Source: Flexibacter flexilis DSM 6793 (GTDB taxonomy: Bacteria; Bacteroidota; Bacteroidia; Cytophagales; Flexibacteraceae). From it: a stretch of DNA of 64,000 bases. The translations under genes were made by a program, and so were the position numbers. The notes under the pieces are model-generated. The model did not search any database, was not told where the DNA came from, and saw only the letters and a program-made list of their open reading frames with translations. Shown here piece after piece: positions 8,778 to 17,601 of this stretch. How positions within the stretch are numbered: position 1 is the first letter of the stretch; the number at the start of each line of letters is the position of its first letter. The stretch is from contig NZ_FOLE01000001.1 of NCBI RefSeq assembly GCF_900112255.1, positions 372,001 to 436,000 of the forward strand, in the 5' to 3' direction.

Positions 8778-10097
8778 TTATTGTTTGATAAAGCGTTGTG
8801 CCGCTATTTCCGTTGCAGGGAATTGTATTACATATATGCCTTTAGGCAGATTTTGAACTCCTACACGTACTTGGCTTGTAGCTTCTGCATTTGTTTGTTC
8901 GAACATTAGTTTGCCGCTAAGGTCATAGATCATTACCGATTGAATAGCGGCCTCAGATGTTTGAATATTAAGTTCGTTTAGTGCCGTACTTGGGAAAACC
9001 GAAACGCTTGGACGTGCAGCATTCGCCACGATTACTGGTGAATAGGTCCGCGTGCCATCAAAGTCGATTTGTGCTAATTTGTAGTAGTTTACCGCTTGCG
9101 CTTGCGCGTCTGTATAGCTATAATTTACCGCTTTTTTAGAATTGCCCGCGCCTGCTATTTCTGTAACAACAGTCCATGTTTTCGCATCTTCGCTACGGAA
9201 AAGCTGGAATGAATGATTATTGATTTCAGAAAGCGTTTTCCAAGAAACAACTACCGTATTGCGTTCTGAAGTTTTAGCCGTAAAGCTAGCTAAAGTAACA
9301 GGCAAAGGCGAGTTTGCAATATTGCTCAACCAATCCGAAAATGTAGGATTGTGAGTTTGCATATAATCTTTGTCCTCAAGATTGGTAGTTGTGCCAGCAC
9401 CACCACCTGAATTAGTTACCGTTCCGTTTACATACAAACCGTACGGACTTGTTGTATTATTATTTTGGATAGATGAACCACCACCAGCAAAATTAATATT
9501 ACTATGTACATACACTTGAGCTCCATTATTCACATTAAAAATAGTACCACCACTCGAAGACGGAGAATTAACACTACCAAAAATAGCAGCACGTGCATTT
9601 TGATTGAAAGAAACATCTCCACTACCAGCCAAAGTCATATTACCGTTTACGATAAGGTCTGCATAAGGCGGTGCAGCTGTATTCGTTCCCACGACCAAGT
9701 TGTTTGAGTTATTGACCGTAATATTGCCATTTACGGTTAGGCTTCCCCCTGGCATAATTACTAGATTAGACGAGAGGGTAACATCTCCATTCACCACCAA
9801 GTTGCCATACACATACACTGTGGCTCCTTGCGTTACAGAAAAGCTTCCGTTGATGGTAAGTACTTTTCCTGCATTCACATTAAGACTACCAGAACCTTGC
9901 TCCGTATAGTTTCCTGTGTACGTGATGTTGTTATTAATGTTAATTGCCCCATAATTATGACCACTGGCAGGAGCTGTTGTACCCCATGTAGCCGTAGTTG
10001 CCCAGTTGCCATCAGCCACCGACGAATAACTCTGCGCTTGTGCAACAGACATAGTGGCAAATATCACTGCGAGTAAGAGTTGTAGGACTTTTTTCAT
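8778..10097 (-). CDS. Secreted protein with T9SS type A sorting domain (paralog 1)
   Basis: 439 residues. A signal peptide (MKKVLQLLLAVIFATMSVAQA) precedes a region of about 200 residues made of short repeating strands (VNAGKVLTINGSF, VYVYGNLVVNGDVTL, GGSLTVNGNITVNN), as in beta-helical adhesins. A fibronectin-like stretch (LPVTLASFTAKTSERNTVVVSWKTLSE) follows, then the C-terminal sorting domain (FPSTALNELNIQT to KGIYVIQFPATEIAAQRFIKQ) that directs export by the type IX system and surface attachment. Its 3' third is almost identical in DNA to that of the gene at 10665-11993. Confidence 0.87.
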   Translation of the reverse strand: MKKVLQLLLAVIFATMSVAQAQSYSSVADGNWATTATWGTTAPASGHNYGAININNNITYTGNYTEQGSGSLNVNAGKVLTINGSFSVTQGATVYVYGNLVVNGDVTLSSNLVIMPGGSLTVNGNITVNNSNNLVVGTNTAAPPYADLIVNGNMTLAGSGDVSFNQNARAAIFGSVNSPSSSGGTIFNVNNGAQVYVHSNINFAGGGSSIQNNNTTSPYGLYVNGTVTNSGGGAGTTTNLEDKDYMQTHNPTFSDWLSNIANSPLPVTLASFTAKTSERNTVVVSWKTLSEINNHSFQLFRSEDAKTWTVVTEIAGAGNSKKAVNYSYTDAQAQAVNYYKLAQIDFDGTRTYSPVIVANAARPSVSVFPSTALNELNIQTSEAAIQSVMIYDLSGKLMFEQTNAEATSQVRVGVQNLPKGIYVIQFPATEIAAQRFIKQ

Positions 10098-10143
10098 AGC
10101 TGCAAAAGTTTATAATGTTTTAAATTTATGTTTTAACTTTTGC

Positions 10144-10151
10144 CAAATATA
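10144..10151 (-). promoter_or_regulatory. -7 box for T9SS paralog 1
   Basis: TATATTTG on the minus strand, about 47 bases before the start codon. No good -33 element is seen. Confidence 0.45.
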
Positions 10152-10545
10152 CCTAAGAATATTCCTAAAAAGAAATTTACTTAAAAAGAATGTTGTAAGA
10201 AAAAAAAGAATAATTTATTTATTACAAATAATCGAACAATAATCATTTTGCTTATTCGCAAAATACTCCAAAAAAGCAGTATTTTTATAAACAAAAGTTT
10301 ATAATTAAGACCCATTAAATAGTAGATAAATTTAAATTACTGGTGTAAGTTTAGCTTAAATACAACAGATCCCCTTCTTTATGCATCTACAAAACAAACT
10401 ATTGATAATCAGTTAACTATATATATAATACAGAAAATATAAAACAAAATATCTGCATTAAAAATGCAACCAATCGAAAACAAACGCAATTATAATATTA
10501 AAAAAATATCAACATAAATAAACTACATTTAGATAGTTTAGCCGA

Positions 10546-10600
10546 AAAAAAACAACCAATAATTTGACAAATAAATATATCAAATTATTGGTTGTTTTTG
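10546..10600 (-). terminator. Terminator of T9SS paralog 2
   Basis: 17-bp perfect stem: AACAACCAATAATTTGA at 10551-10567 with its complement at 10580-10596. It is followed on the minus strand by a run of Ts. Confidence 0.85.
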
Positions 10601-10664
10601 TATTGTTTTTTCTTTTTCCTTTCTATAAATAAAAGAAAAACATCAAATTAGAAAAATCTAGTAC

Positions 10665-11993
10665 TTATTGTTTGATAAAGCGTTGTGCCGCTATTTCCGT
10701 TGCAGGGAATTGTATTATATATATGCCTTTAGGCAGATTTTGAACTCCTACACGTACTTGGCTGGACGCTTCTGTATTGGCTTGCTCGTACACAAGCTTG
10801 CCGTTCAGGTCGTATATCATTACTGATTGGATCGCTGCCTCTGAAGTCTGGATAGTCAGTTCTGTCGTTGCCATGCTTGGGAAAACCGAAACACTTGGAC
10901 GTGCAGCATTCGCCACGATTACTGGAGAATAGGTCAGCGTGCCATCAAAGTCGATTTGTGCTAATTTGTAGTAGTTTACCACTTGCGCTTGCGCGTCTGT
11001 ATAGCTATAATTTACCGCTTTTTTAGAATTGCCCGCGCCTGCTATTTCTGTAACAACAGTCCATGTTTTCGCATCTTCGCTACGATACAATACAAACGAT
11101 TTATTATTGACTTCAGAAAGCGTTTTCCAAGAAACAACTACCGTATTGCGTTCTGAATTTTTAGCCGTAAAGCTAGCTAAAGTAACAGGCAAAGGCGAGT
11201 TAGGAATAGAGTTGAGCCAATTAGCAAATGTAGAATTATGAGTATCCATGTAATCCTTGTCGGCTACATTAGCCGTCGTAGAAGCTCCACCACCAATATT
11301 ATTTATTGTACCATTTACATATAAGCCGAAAGGATTTGTATTATTACTATTCGTAATTTGACTGCCACCTCCTGCAAAGGTCATATCCTTATGCACATAA
11401 ACTTGTGCACCATCATCTACCTTAAAAATAGTACCGCCACTAGAAGCAGGTGAAATTACATTTCCAAATATTCCTGCACGCGCATTTTGTTTAAACTGAA
11501 CATCACCACTATTATTTAAGTATAGATTTCCTTTCAACACAAAATCAGCATAAGGAGGCGGTGTAGCGTTAGTCCCTACAATAAGGTTGTTGGCATTATT
11601 AACTGTTGCATTTCCGTTAACAGTAACACTGCCGCCTGGCATCACATACAAATCTGCGGATAATGTCAAATCGCCAGTAACCACCAGATTGCCATACACA
11701 TATATTTTTGCACCACCAGACGAAGTTAAATTTCCATTGATAGTCAGTGTTTTTCCTGCAGCAACATTTAAAGTAGCACCCTCTTCATAATTACCTGTAT
11801 AAGTAATGTTGTGATTCACATTAATGGTTCCCGAGCCATGCCCAGATGCAGGAACTGCGGCTCCCCAACCAGAAACCCGATTCCAAGTTGCAGTACTACT
11901 CCAATTGCCATCAGCCTTTGAATTATAGTCTTGTGCGTAAGTAGAAATAAATGAAGAAACAAATACAAATAAAAGTAGTAGTAATTTTTTCAT
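10665..11993 (-). CDS. Secreted protein with T9SS type A sorting domain (paralog 2)
   Basis: 442 residues from the ATG at 11993, chosen because MKKLLLLLFVFVSSFISTYAQ is a clean signal peptide. A longer frame opens at 12044 but adds a non-signal leader. The architecture matches the 8778-10097 product: a strand-repeat passenger (VNHNITYTGNYEEG, VYGNLVVTGDLTL, GGSVTVNGNATVNN), then SPLPVTLASFTAKNSERN, then a sorting domain ending QRFIKQ. The protein is probably displayed on the cell surface. The two genes are a tandem duplication, with a 3' third far more alike than the rest. Confidence 0.87.
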   Translation of the reverse strand: MKKLLLLLFVFVSSFISTYAQDYNSKADGNWSSTATWNRVSGWGAAVPASGHGSGTINVNHNITYTGNYEEGATLNVAAGKTLTINGNLTSSGGAKIYVYGNLVVTGDLTLSADLYVMPGGSVTVNGNATVNNANNLIVGTNATPPPYADFVLKGNLYLNNSGDVQFKQNARAGIFGNVISPASSGGTIFKVDDGAQVYVHKDMTFAGGGSQITNSNNTNPFGLYVNGTINNIGGGASTTANVADKDYMDTHNSTFANWLNSIPNSPLPVTLASFTAKNSERNTVVVSWKTLSEVNNKSFVLYRSEDAKTWTVVTEIAGAGNSKKAVNYSYTDAQAQVVNYYKLAQIDFDGTLTYSPVIVANAARPSVSVFPSMATTELTIQTSEAAIQSVMIYDLNGKLVYEQANTEASSQVRVGVQNLPKGIYIIQFPATEIAAQRFIKQ

Positions 11994-12657
11994 AGCAGCA
12001 ATTGGGTGAATTGGGGTGAAACGTGGAACTGGTGAGTTAAACATGGTGTAAAAGTATGCAGTATTATTTTACCCCCGAAATCTGTATAAAAACAAGATTG
12101 TAAGAAAATCAATCTTTCAATAAATATGTATATTTTAACTGTCGTGTATTTTATACAATTGGCCGAAATACGCTTAAAAACAACTTAAAATTTTACGAAT
12201 AAAAACAGTTTTCAATGATTTATATGAGCGTTTTTTTTAATGTTACGCATGTAATATTTTAACACATTATACACCATTAAAAACGATGTTGATATGTTGT
12301 TAATTGCCTGTTAATCAAATATTACGAGACAAAATTATAATTTTATTCAATATATGTACAATAAAATACAATAGCACAAATGCGCATTGTTTTATATAAA
12401 ACAAACAAAATATAACATTCATGAAATATTTGATTTATTGACAACTTATTTATGTCTTTGGATATATTTATTTAAAATAAAAACAGATAAACATTCTCTC
12501 TAAATAAACAACCTAATTTTGTACTTTATCTATATTACACAGAACATGACCGCTATTTGTACATTTGCAGGAAGTACCACTACTTTTCAAAATTTTGGTT
12601 AATTTTGCGCCTTTAAAATAAGAGGCTGCTTACGCGCTAAACGACACTATCGTTTGT
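11994..12657. other. AT-rich intergenic region between divergent genes
   Basis: 664 bp with no supported gene, rich in A/T runs. A TAATTTTG (12600-12607) could be the -7 box of the DUF4296 gene, but there is no matching -33. A weak TACTTTTA on minus (12047-12054) could serve the T9SS gene. Nothing else is recognised. Confidence 0.55.
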
Positions 12658-13020
12658 ATGAAAAAAACAATCCACATTATTATAAGCCTATACGCTTTAA
12701 CCTATCTAAGTGCGTGCCAGAAAAAAACGAATGTACTTGATGTGCCTGCCGACGTGCTTCCGCCTGCCAAAATGGTGAGTGTGCAGATCCGTTTGCATTT
12801 GGCCGAAGCCAAAGCAATGCAATCGCGTATCGGGGCAGATACCGCCGACGCGCTTTATTTGCATTATCAAAAAGAAGTACTAGCCCAACAACAAATAGAT
12901 ACAGCCACTTATAAGCGTAGCTTTCGATTTTATAGCCAGCACCCCGCCGAATTTGACAAAATTTATGCGCAGGTAATCGACAGTTTGGGTCTTCGCGAAA
13001 GTACAAACCGCTGGGAATAA
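12658..13020 (+). CDS. DUF4296 domain lipoprotein
   Basis: 120 residues. The signal ends in a lipobox (YLSAC, Cys at about 20), so the protein is expected to be lipid-anchored in the envelope. The remainder has the DUF4296 pattern: PADVLPPAKMVSVQIRLHLAEA, then LHYQKEVL...Y-RSFRFYSQHPAEFDKIYAQVIDSL. The family is restricted to Bacteroidota and has no established function. It lies 29 bp before the SDR gene and may be cotranscribed with it. Confidence 0.8.
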   Translation: MKKTIHIIISLYALTYLSACQKKTNVLDVPADVLPPAKMVSVQIRLHLAEAKAMQSRIGADTADALYLHYQKEVLAQQQIDTATYKRSFRFYSQHPAEFDKIYAQVIDSLGLRESTNRWE

Positions 13021-13049
13021 GCATTTTATACGATATTATTAGTTTTTCA

Positions 13050-13856
13050 ATGAAAGATAAAGTAGTCATCATTACGGGAGGTTCGTCGGGTATCGGCAAG
13101 GCCTGCGCCCTTGTGTTTGGGAAAGCTGGTGCCAAAGTGGTCATTACAGGCCGCCGTGCCGATGCGCTGAATGAAGCCGTAACAGAACTAAAAAGTAAAG
13201 GCATCACCGTGAAAGGCGTAGTCGCGGATGTAAGTGTACACGCCGACAATGCCAAAGTAGCTGCCGAAACGCTTGCCGCTTTTGGGCGCATCGATGTACT
13301 CATCAATAACGCGGGCATTTCGATGCGTGCGCTGTTTTCGGATTTAGATGTAAGCGTTATCGAAAAAGTAATGCAAATCAACTTTTTTGGGACGGTTTAT
13401 GCTACAAAAACCTGTTTGCCGTACATCATCGCCAACAAAGGTTCGATTGTCGGAATTTCTTCGATTGCAGGCTACAGAGGCTTGCCAGCGCGCACGGGCT
13501 ACTCAGCTTCCAAAGCCGCTATGCAAGCATTTTTGGAGTCGTTGCGAACCGAATTACTCAAAAAAGACGTTCATGTGCTAGTGGCTTGCCCAGGCTTTAC
13601 GGCTTCTAATATTCGTAATGTGGCTTTGACCAAAGACGGCAGCACGCAAGGCGAGTCGCCGCTAGACGAAGGCAATATCATGAGTGCCGAAGAAGTGGCA
13701 TTCCATATTTATAATGCTGTGATGGGGCGCAAACGCGACCTTGTCCTGACGCGTCAGGGCAAACTCACGGTTTTCTTGAACAAATGGTTGCCGTCTTTGA
13801 TGGACAAATTGGTTTTCAATCATTTTGCCAAAGAAAAAGACTCACCAATCAAATAA
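13050..13856 (+). CDS. SDR family oxidoreductase
   Basis: 268 residues of the classical short-chain dehydrogenase type. Visible are TGGSSGIG (9-16), NNAG (86-89), N111, S138 and the catalytic YSASK (Y151, K155). GRR after the second strand suggests NADP preference. The C-terminal extension (TRQGKLTVFLNKWLPSLMDKLVFNHFAKEK) is the hydrophobic/basic tail seen in DHRS7B-like members and may touch membrane. The substrate is unknown. It is followed after 3 bp by a rhomboid gene. Confidence 0.88.
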   Translation: MKDKVVIITGGSSGIGKACALVFGKAGAKVVITGRRADALNEAVTELKSKGITVKGVVADVSVHADNAKVAAETLAAFGRIDVLINNAGISMRALFSDLDVSVIEKVMQINFFGTVYATKTCLPYIIANKGSIVGISSIAGYRGLPARTGYSASKAAMQAFLESLRTELLKKDVHVLVACPGFTASNIRNVALTKDGSTQGESPLDEGNIMSAEEVAFHIYNAVMGRKRDLVLTRQGKLTVFLNKWLPSLMDKLVFNHFAKEKDSPIK

Positions 13857-13859
13857 TAT

Positions 13860-14687
13860 TTGTCTCATCTAAAAATAAAAATCGCTGTGGGAGGCCTTAA
13901 CATTACGCCTATTGTGCGCAATTTGCTAATTATGAACGTGGCTGTTTTTCTGGCAGCCGCATTACTGAACCGTGTTGAATTGTTTTCGGAATGGTTTGGT
14001 TTGCGTGCGTTTATTTCGCCGTTTTTCAGCCCGTACCAGATATTTACTTATATGTTTATGCACGGGGGCTGGCAACACCTGATTTTTAATATGATGGGCT
14101 TGATTTTCTTGGGGCCATTGCTGGAGACAGTGTGGGGGCAACAACGTTTTTTGTTCTTCTTCATTTTTACGGGAATTGGTGCGGGGTTGGTAGATGCCGC
14201 CGCCAATAGTTACGAACTGAGTGCGGTGCTTGCCGACGGACGTATTTTTTTGCAAGACCCTACGCCCGACAATTATGTACAATTTTTGGGCAAACATTAT
14301 CCTGACGGCATTTTTAATCAAGAACAATTCATTGCCAGCTTCGAGAAAGACCCACACAATCAGACATATATCCGCGAAACCACCAATTTTGTGCGAAAAT
14401 TTGATAATATGATTGCCAATCGTGTGAGTGTTGGGGCTTCGGGTGCTATCTTTGGGCTCATGACGGCACTGGGGCTTCTTTTCCCAAACACCGAACTCAT
14501 GCTTTTGTTTTTACCTATTCCCATCAAAGCCAAATACTTCGTTTTACTTTCGGCGGCTTTTGCTGTATTTATGATTATGCGCCGCGACAGCTCGGACAAT
14601 GTAGCGCACTTTGCGCACTTAGGCGGAATGTTATTTGCTTGGATTATTATTAGTTTTTGGAACAAACAGCGCACTAAATTCTGGTAA
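13860..14687 (+). CDS. Rhomboid family intramembrane serine protease
   Basis: 275 residues from a TTG start. An ATG at 13932 is possible but would remove ITPIVRNLL, which belongs to the first helix. Visible are HGGWQHLIFN (68-77), catalytic S194 in GASGAIFG and catalytic H253 in AHLGG. Unusually, about 75 residues (112-187) are inserted between the second and third catalytic-core helices, with mostly polar sequence. Rhomboids cleave transmembrane substrates within the membrane. It forms a tandem pair with the next gene, 35 bp downstream. Confidence 0.87.
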   Translation: MSHLKIKIAVGGLNITPIVRNLLIMNVAVFLAAALLNRVELFSEWFGLRAFISPFFSPYQIFTYMFMHGGWQHLIFNMMGLIFLGPLLETVWGQQRFLFFFIFTGIGAGLVDAAANSYELSAVLADGRIFLQDPTPDNYVQFLGKHYPDGIFNQEQFIASFEKDPHNQTYIRETTNFVRKFDNMIANRVSVGASGAIFGLMTALGLLFPNTELMLLFLPIPIKAKYFVLLSAAFAVFMIMRRDSSDNVAHFAHLGGMLFAWIIISFWNKQRTKFW

Positions 14688-14722
14688 AAAGCTGATTTTC
14701 TTTTGTTTAGAATAATTTTCAT

Positions 14723-15607
14723 ATGACTACTATTTTTGAAGATATAAAAAATGCTTTCAGCCGCCGCGACAATGGTCTGATGAAACTCATCCTCATCAAC
14801 ATCATTGTTTTTGTGGTTTTTAAGATTTTATATGTAGTTTTTTGGCTGATAAAGCATCCCGAATGGTATGCGATAGTGGCTTCGCAAATGTGTTTACCTG
14901 CTGATATTTCGCAGCTAATTTTCCGCCCTTGGAGTTTGCTCACGAATATGTTTTTTCATGAAGGCTTTTTCCATATCATCTTCAATTTGTTGTTTTTCTA
15001 TTGGTTTGGGGCTTTGGTGGAAGAATATTTGGGTTCGCGCCGTCTGATTAGTATTTATGTACTGGGCGGAATTTTGGGTGGAATCGCCTATATTTTAGCC
15101 TACAATCTTATTCCTCAGTTCAAGGTTTTGTCGGCTCGAACGGAGCTTTTGGGCGCGTCGGGTGCTATTTATGCCGTGGCCGTGGCTGCGGCTACGCTTT
15201 TACCCAACTACCAATTTCATGTAATTCTGATTGGGCCTGTACGCATTGTTTATATTGTAGCGGTGTATTTGTTTATTTCGGTAGTCAATATTACGGGCGG
15301 CAATGCAGGCGGCAATTTGGCACACTTGGGCGGTGCAATATTGGGTTTTATTTTTATTCGTCAACTTCAAAGAGGCAACGATTTGGGCAAGCCTGTAAGT
15401 TTTGTTTTAGAAAAATTTGAAAAACTTTCTCGCCCAAAATCAAAACTCAAGGTTACGCATTCTATCAAAAGAAACGGCGTTGGCGGAGGCGGCTCACACG
15501 TAACGCAAGAAGAAATTGACGATATTTTGGATAAAATAAATCGTTCGGGATACGAGAGTTTGAGCAAAGAAGAAAAGCAAAAACTTTTCAGTGCCAGTCA
15601 AAAATAG
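14723..15607 (+). CDS. Rhomboid family protease with C-terminal DUF6576 region
   Basis: 294 residues. Six-helix rhomboid core with HEGFFHIIFN (79-88), catalytic S146 in GASGAIYA and H201 in AHLGG. A glycine-rich linker (GVGGGG) leads to a C-terminal cytoplasmic segment of about 35 residues, EEIDDILDKINRSGYESLSKEEKQKLF. This is the DUF6576 motif often attached to Bacteroidota rhomboids. The first, insertion-bearing rhomboid lies directly upstream, so the two probably arose by duplication and are cotranscribed. Confidence 0.88.
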   Translation: MTTIFEDIKNAFSRRDNGLMKLILINIIVFVVFKILYVVFWLIKHPEWYAIVASQMCLPADISQLIFRPWSLLTNMFFHEGFFHIIFNLLFFYWFGALVEEYLGSRRLISIYVLGGILGGIAYILAYNLIPQFKVLSARTELLGASGAIYAVAVAAATLLPNYQFHVILIGPVRIVYIVAVYLFISVVNITGGNAGGNLAHLGGAILGFIFIRQLQRGNDLGKPVSFVLEKFEKLSRPKSKLKVTHSIKRNGVGGGGSHVTQEEIDDILDKINRSGYESLSKEEKQKLFSASQK

Positions 15608-15657
15608 CCCACCTTTTCGCACGTTATGGAGCTAATTACTCAATAAACTATTGTATA

Positions 15658-16083
15658 ATGAAAAAATCTATTTCGGGGCTGTGGTGGCTGCTACTAGTGG
15701 CGGTTGGTTGCTCGTCAGACTTGACAAGTTCCAATATTCCAGATGTTTATGTGCGAGAAACAGTAATTCTGGCCAATCAAGAAGCATTACCGTTGCGTTT
15801 TGATGGCGGTGTTATTTATCTTTCGGGTGGTGTGCGCGGCCTGATGATTTATAGAGAAAACGCCTCCACTTACAAGGCTTTCGACCGTGCCTGCCCCAAC
15901 AACCCCACCGCAACGTGCGAACTGCTCCGCGCCGACGATTCCAAAGTATTTATGATTGATACTTGCTGCAAATCCCAATTCGATTGGAACGGCTACTATT
16001 TGGGTGGTCCAGCTCGCGGCGTGCCGCGCCAATACGCTACGGCTTTGGTCAATGGTACACTTTATATTGACAATAATCCCTAA
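15658..16083 (+). CDS. Rieske-fold-like lipoprotein lacking histidine ligands
   Basis: 141 residues. Signal plus lipobox (VAVGC, Cys at 18). The middle and C-terminus follow the Rieske order: a first loop around FDRACPNNPTATC and a second around DTCCKSQFDWNGYYLGGPA, then RQYATALVNGTLYI. True Rieske proteins have CxH and CxxH. Here Asn and Ser/Lys replace the histidines, but four cysteines remain in the two loops. It could bind a different metal centre, form disulfides or have lost the cluster. It is probably in the same direction group as the rhomboid genes (50 bp gap). Confidence 0.65.
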   Translation: MKKSISGLWWLLLVAVGCSSDLTSSNIPDVYVRETVILANQEALPLRFDGGVIYLSGGVRGLMIYRENASTYKAFDRACPNNPTATCELLRADDSKVFMIDTCCKSQFDWNGYYLGGPARGVPRQYATALVNGTLYIDNNP

Positions 16084-16102
16084 AAATACGAGCTTTTTGT
16101 CG

Positions 16103-16110
16103 TACTTTTG
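16103..16110 (+). promoter_or_regulatory. Possible -7 box of hisD
   Basis: TACTTTTG fits TAnnTTTG but no -33 element is properly spaced. The leader that follows contains the inverted repeat at 16145-16176. Confidence 0.35.
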
Positions 16111-16144
16111 GACACAGATTACATCACCCCATTTTCTTTCCCTA

Positions 16145-16176
16145 CCACCAAACATATTGGCTTGATATGTTTGTGG
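16145..16176 (+). repeat. Inverted repeat in the hisD leader
   Basis: CCACCAAACATAT and ATATGTTTGTGG pair over 12 bp with one bulged base and a 7-base loop, 37 bases before the hisD start. There is no T run, so it is not a plain terminator. Confidence 0.5.
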
Positions 16177-16212
16177 TTTGGGCGCAAGAAAATATTTTTA
16201 GTAAACTTCATA

Positions 16213-17490
16213 ATGGAACTTATTACCAACCCACAACCCTTGCAGTGGCCTACCCTGCTGAAACGACCCATTTTTGATAATGCCGAGATTCAGCAACGCG
16301 TCATGCCCATTTTGCAAGAAGTCGCCAAGCGTGGCGACGAGGCCATCAGGCATTACACTCAACTTTTCGACAAAGTAACTCTCAACGCTTTTCAGGTAAG
16401 CGAAGAAGAAATGGCCGAGGCTCAAAGACTTGTACCCGAAACACTTCAGCAAGCCATTGCTCAAGCCAAACGTAACATTGAGCTTTTTCATACAGCTCAA
16501 TACGACGCAGAAAAACAAATCGAAACCATGCCCGATGTGATTTGCTGGCGCAAATCCGTAGGCATAGAAAAAGTGGGATTATACATTCCAGGCGGTACTG
16601 CTCCCCTCTTTTCCACGGTGCTCATGTTGGGTGTGCCCGCACAAATTGCAGGCTGCCAAGAAATAATACTCTGCACACCCGCCGACCAATACGGCAAAGT
16701 AAATCCAGCCATTTTATTCACGGCGCATCTGGTCGGTATTCAGAAAATATACAAAATCGGAGGAGCACAAGCCATTGCTGCAATGGCCTATGGCACAGCT
16801 ACAATTCCAAAAGTTCATAAAATTTTTGGCCCAGGCAACCAATACGTAACAGCCGCCAAACAACTAGTTTCGCAAACGGGCACAGCCATCGACATGCCTG
16901 CCGGCCCTTCAGAAGTGTTGATTATTGCCGACCACACGGCCAACGCCAAATTTGTTGCCGCCGATTTGCTCTCTCAGGCCGAACACGGCACTGATAGCCA
17001 AGTAATTTTACTAACCACACACGCACCTTTGGCCAATGCCGTAAACGCCGAAATAGCACGCCAATTGGAGACTTTACCGCGCAAAAGCATTGCAGAGAAA
17101 GCATTAGAAAACAGCAAAATTATAGTGCTACCCGACACGGAAACCGCAATGGCCATGAGCAATGTTTATGCACCAGAGCATTTGATTTTGGCGGTAGAAG
17201 ATCCTGACGCGTTAGGCGAAAAAGTAATTAATGCGGGATCAGTATTTTTAGGGCATTACACACCCGAATCAGCGGGTGACTATGCCTCTGGCACGAATCA
17301 CACCCTCCCAACCAACGGCTATGCCAAAGCGTACAGCGGCGTATCGTTGGACAGTTTTGTCAGAAAAATAACATTCCAACATATCAGCAAACAAGGGCTC
17401 AAAAACATAGGATTAACCATTAGTACTATGGCCGAAGCCGAGCAATTACGGGCACATGCCGCTGCCGTATATGTCCGTTTGGAAGAATAA
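16213..17490 (+). CDS. hisD: Histidinol dehydrogenase
   Basis: 425 residues from the ATG at 16213. The longer frame from 16108 is rejected because it spans the leader hairpin and adds a non-homologous stretch. The enzyme oxidises L-histidinol to histidine in two NAD-dependent steps, the end of histidine biosynthesis. Zinc ligands are visible as Q255 and H258 (SQAEHGTDSQ), D356 (GDYASGTNH) and H415 (RAHAAAVY). The acid/base pair is E322-H323 (APEHL). No other his gene adjoins it. hisC lies 14 kb away on the other strand, so the pathway is dispersed. Confidence 0.96.
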   Translation: MELITNPQPLQWPTLLKRPIFDNAEIQQRVMPILQEVAKRGDEAIRHYTQLFDKVTLNAFQVSEEEMAEAQRLVPETLQQAIAQAKRNIELFHTAQYDAEKQIETMPDVICWRKSVGIEKVGLYIPGGTAPLFSTVLMLGVPAQIAGCQEIILCTPADQYGKVNPAILFTAHLVGIQKIYKIGGAQAIAAMAYGTATIPKVHKIFGPGNQYVTAAKQLVSQTGTAIDMPAGPSEVLIIADHTANAKFVAADLLSQAEHGTDSQVILLTTHAPLANAVNAEIARQLETLPRKSIAEKALENSKIIVLPDTETAMAMSNVYAPEHLILAVEDPDALGEKVINAGSVFLGHYTPESAGDYASGTNHTLPTNGYAKAYSGVSLDSFVRKITFQHISKQGLKNIGLTISTMAEAEQLRAHAAAVYVRLEE

Positions 17491-17509
17491 ACAAAAAAGA
17501 AATATTTGT

Positions 17510-17540
17510 TATAAAGCTCGTGGTAACACGGGCTTTTTTG
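17510..17540 (+). terminator. Terminator of hisD
   Basis: Stem AAAGCTCGTG/CACGGGCTTT with GTAA loop, followed by TTTT. Confidence 0.85.
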
Positions 17541-17601
17541 TTTTAGGCAAAACCTATTTCCTTTGCGTAATTTTCTATTCACCAAACACAAACCAAAAAT
17601 A

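Larger units (their letters stand above)
10098..10664. other. AT-rich intergenic region between T9SS paralogs
   Basis: 567 bp without a credible gene. It holds a -7 box for the 8778-10097 gene at its left end and the terminator of the upstream paralog at its right end. The middle is very AT-rich and shows no clear repeat or RNA. Confidence 0.6.

Noticed and set aside
16108-16212. Longer hisD start at 16108
   Set aside because: The added 35 codons run through the leader hairpin and have no counterpart in HisD. The ATG at 16213 matches the family start.
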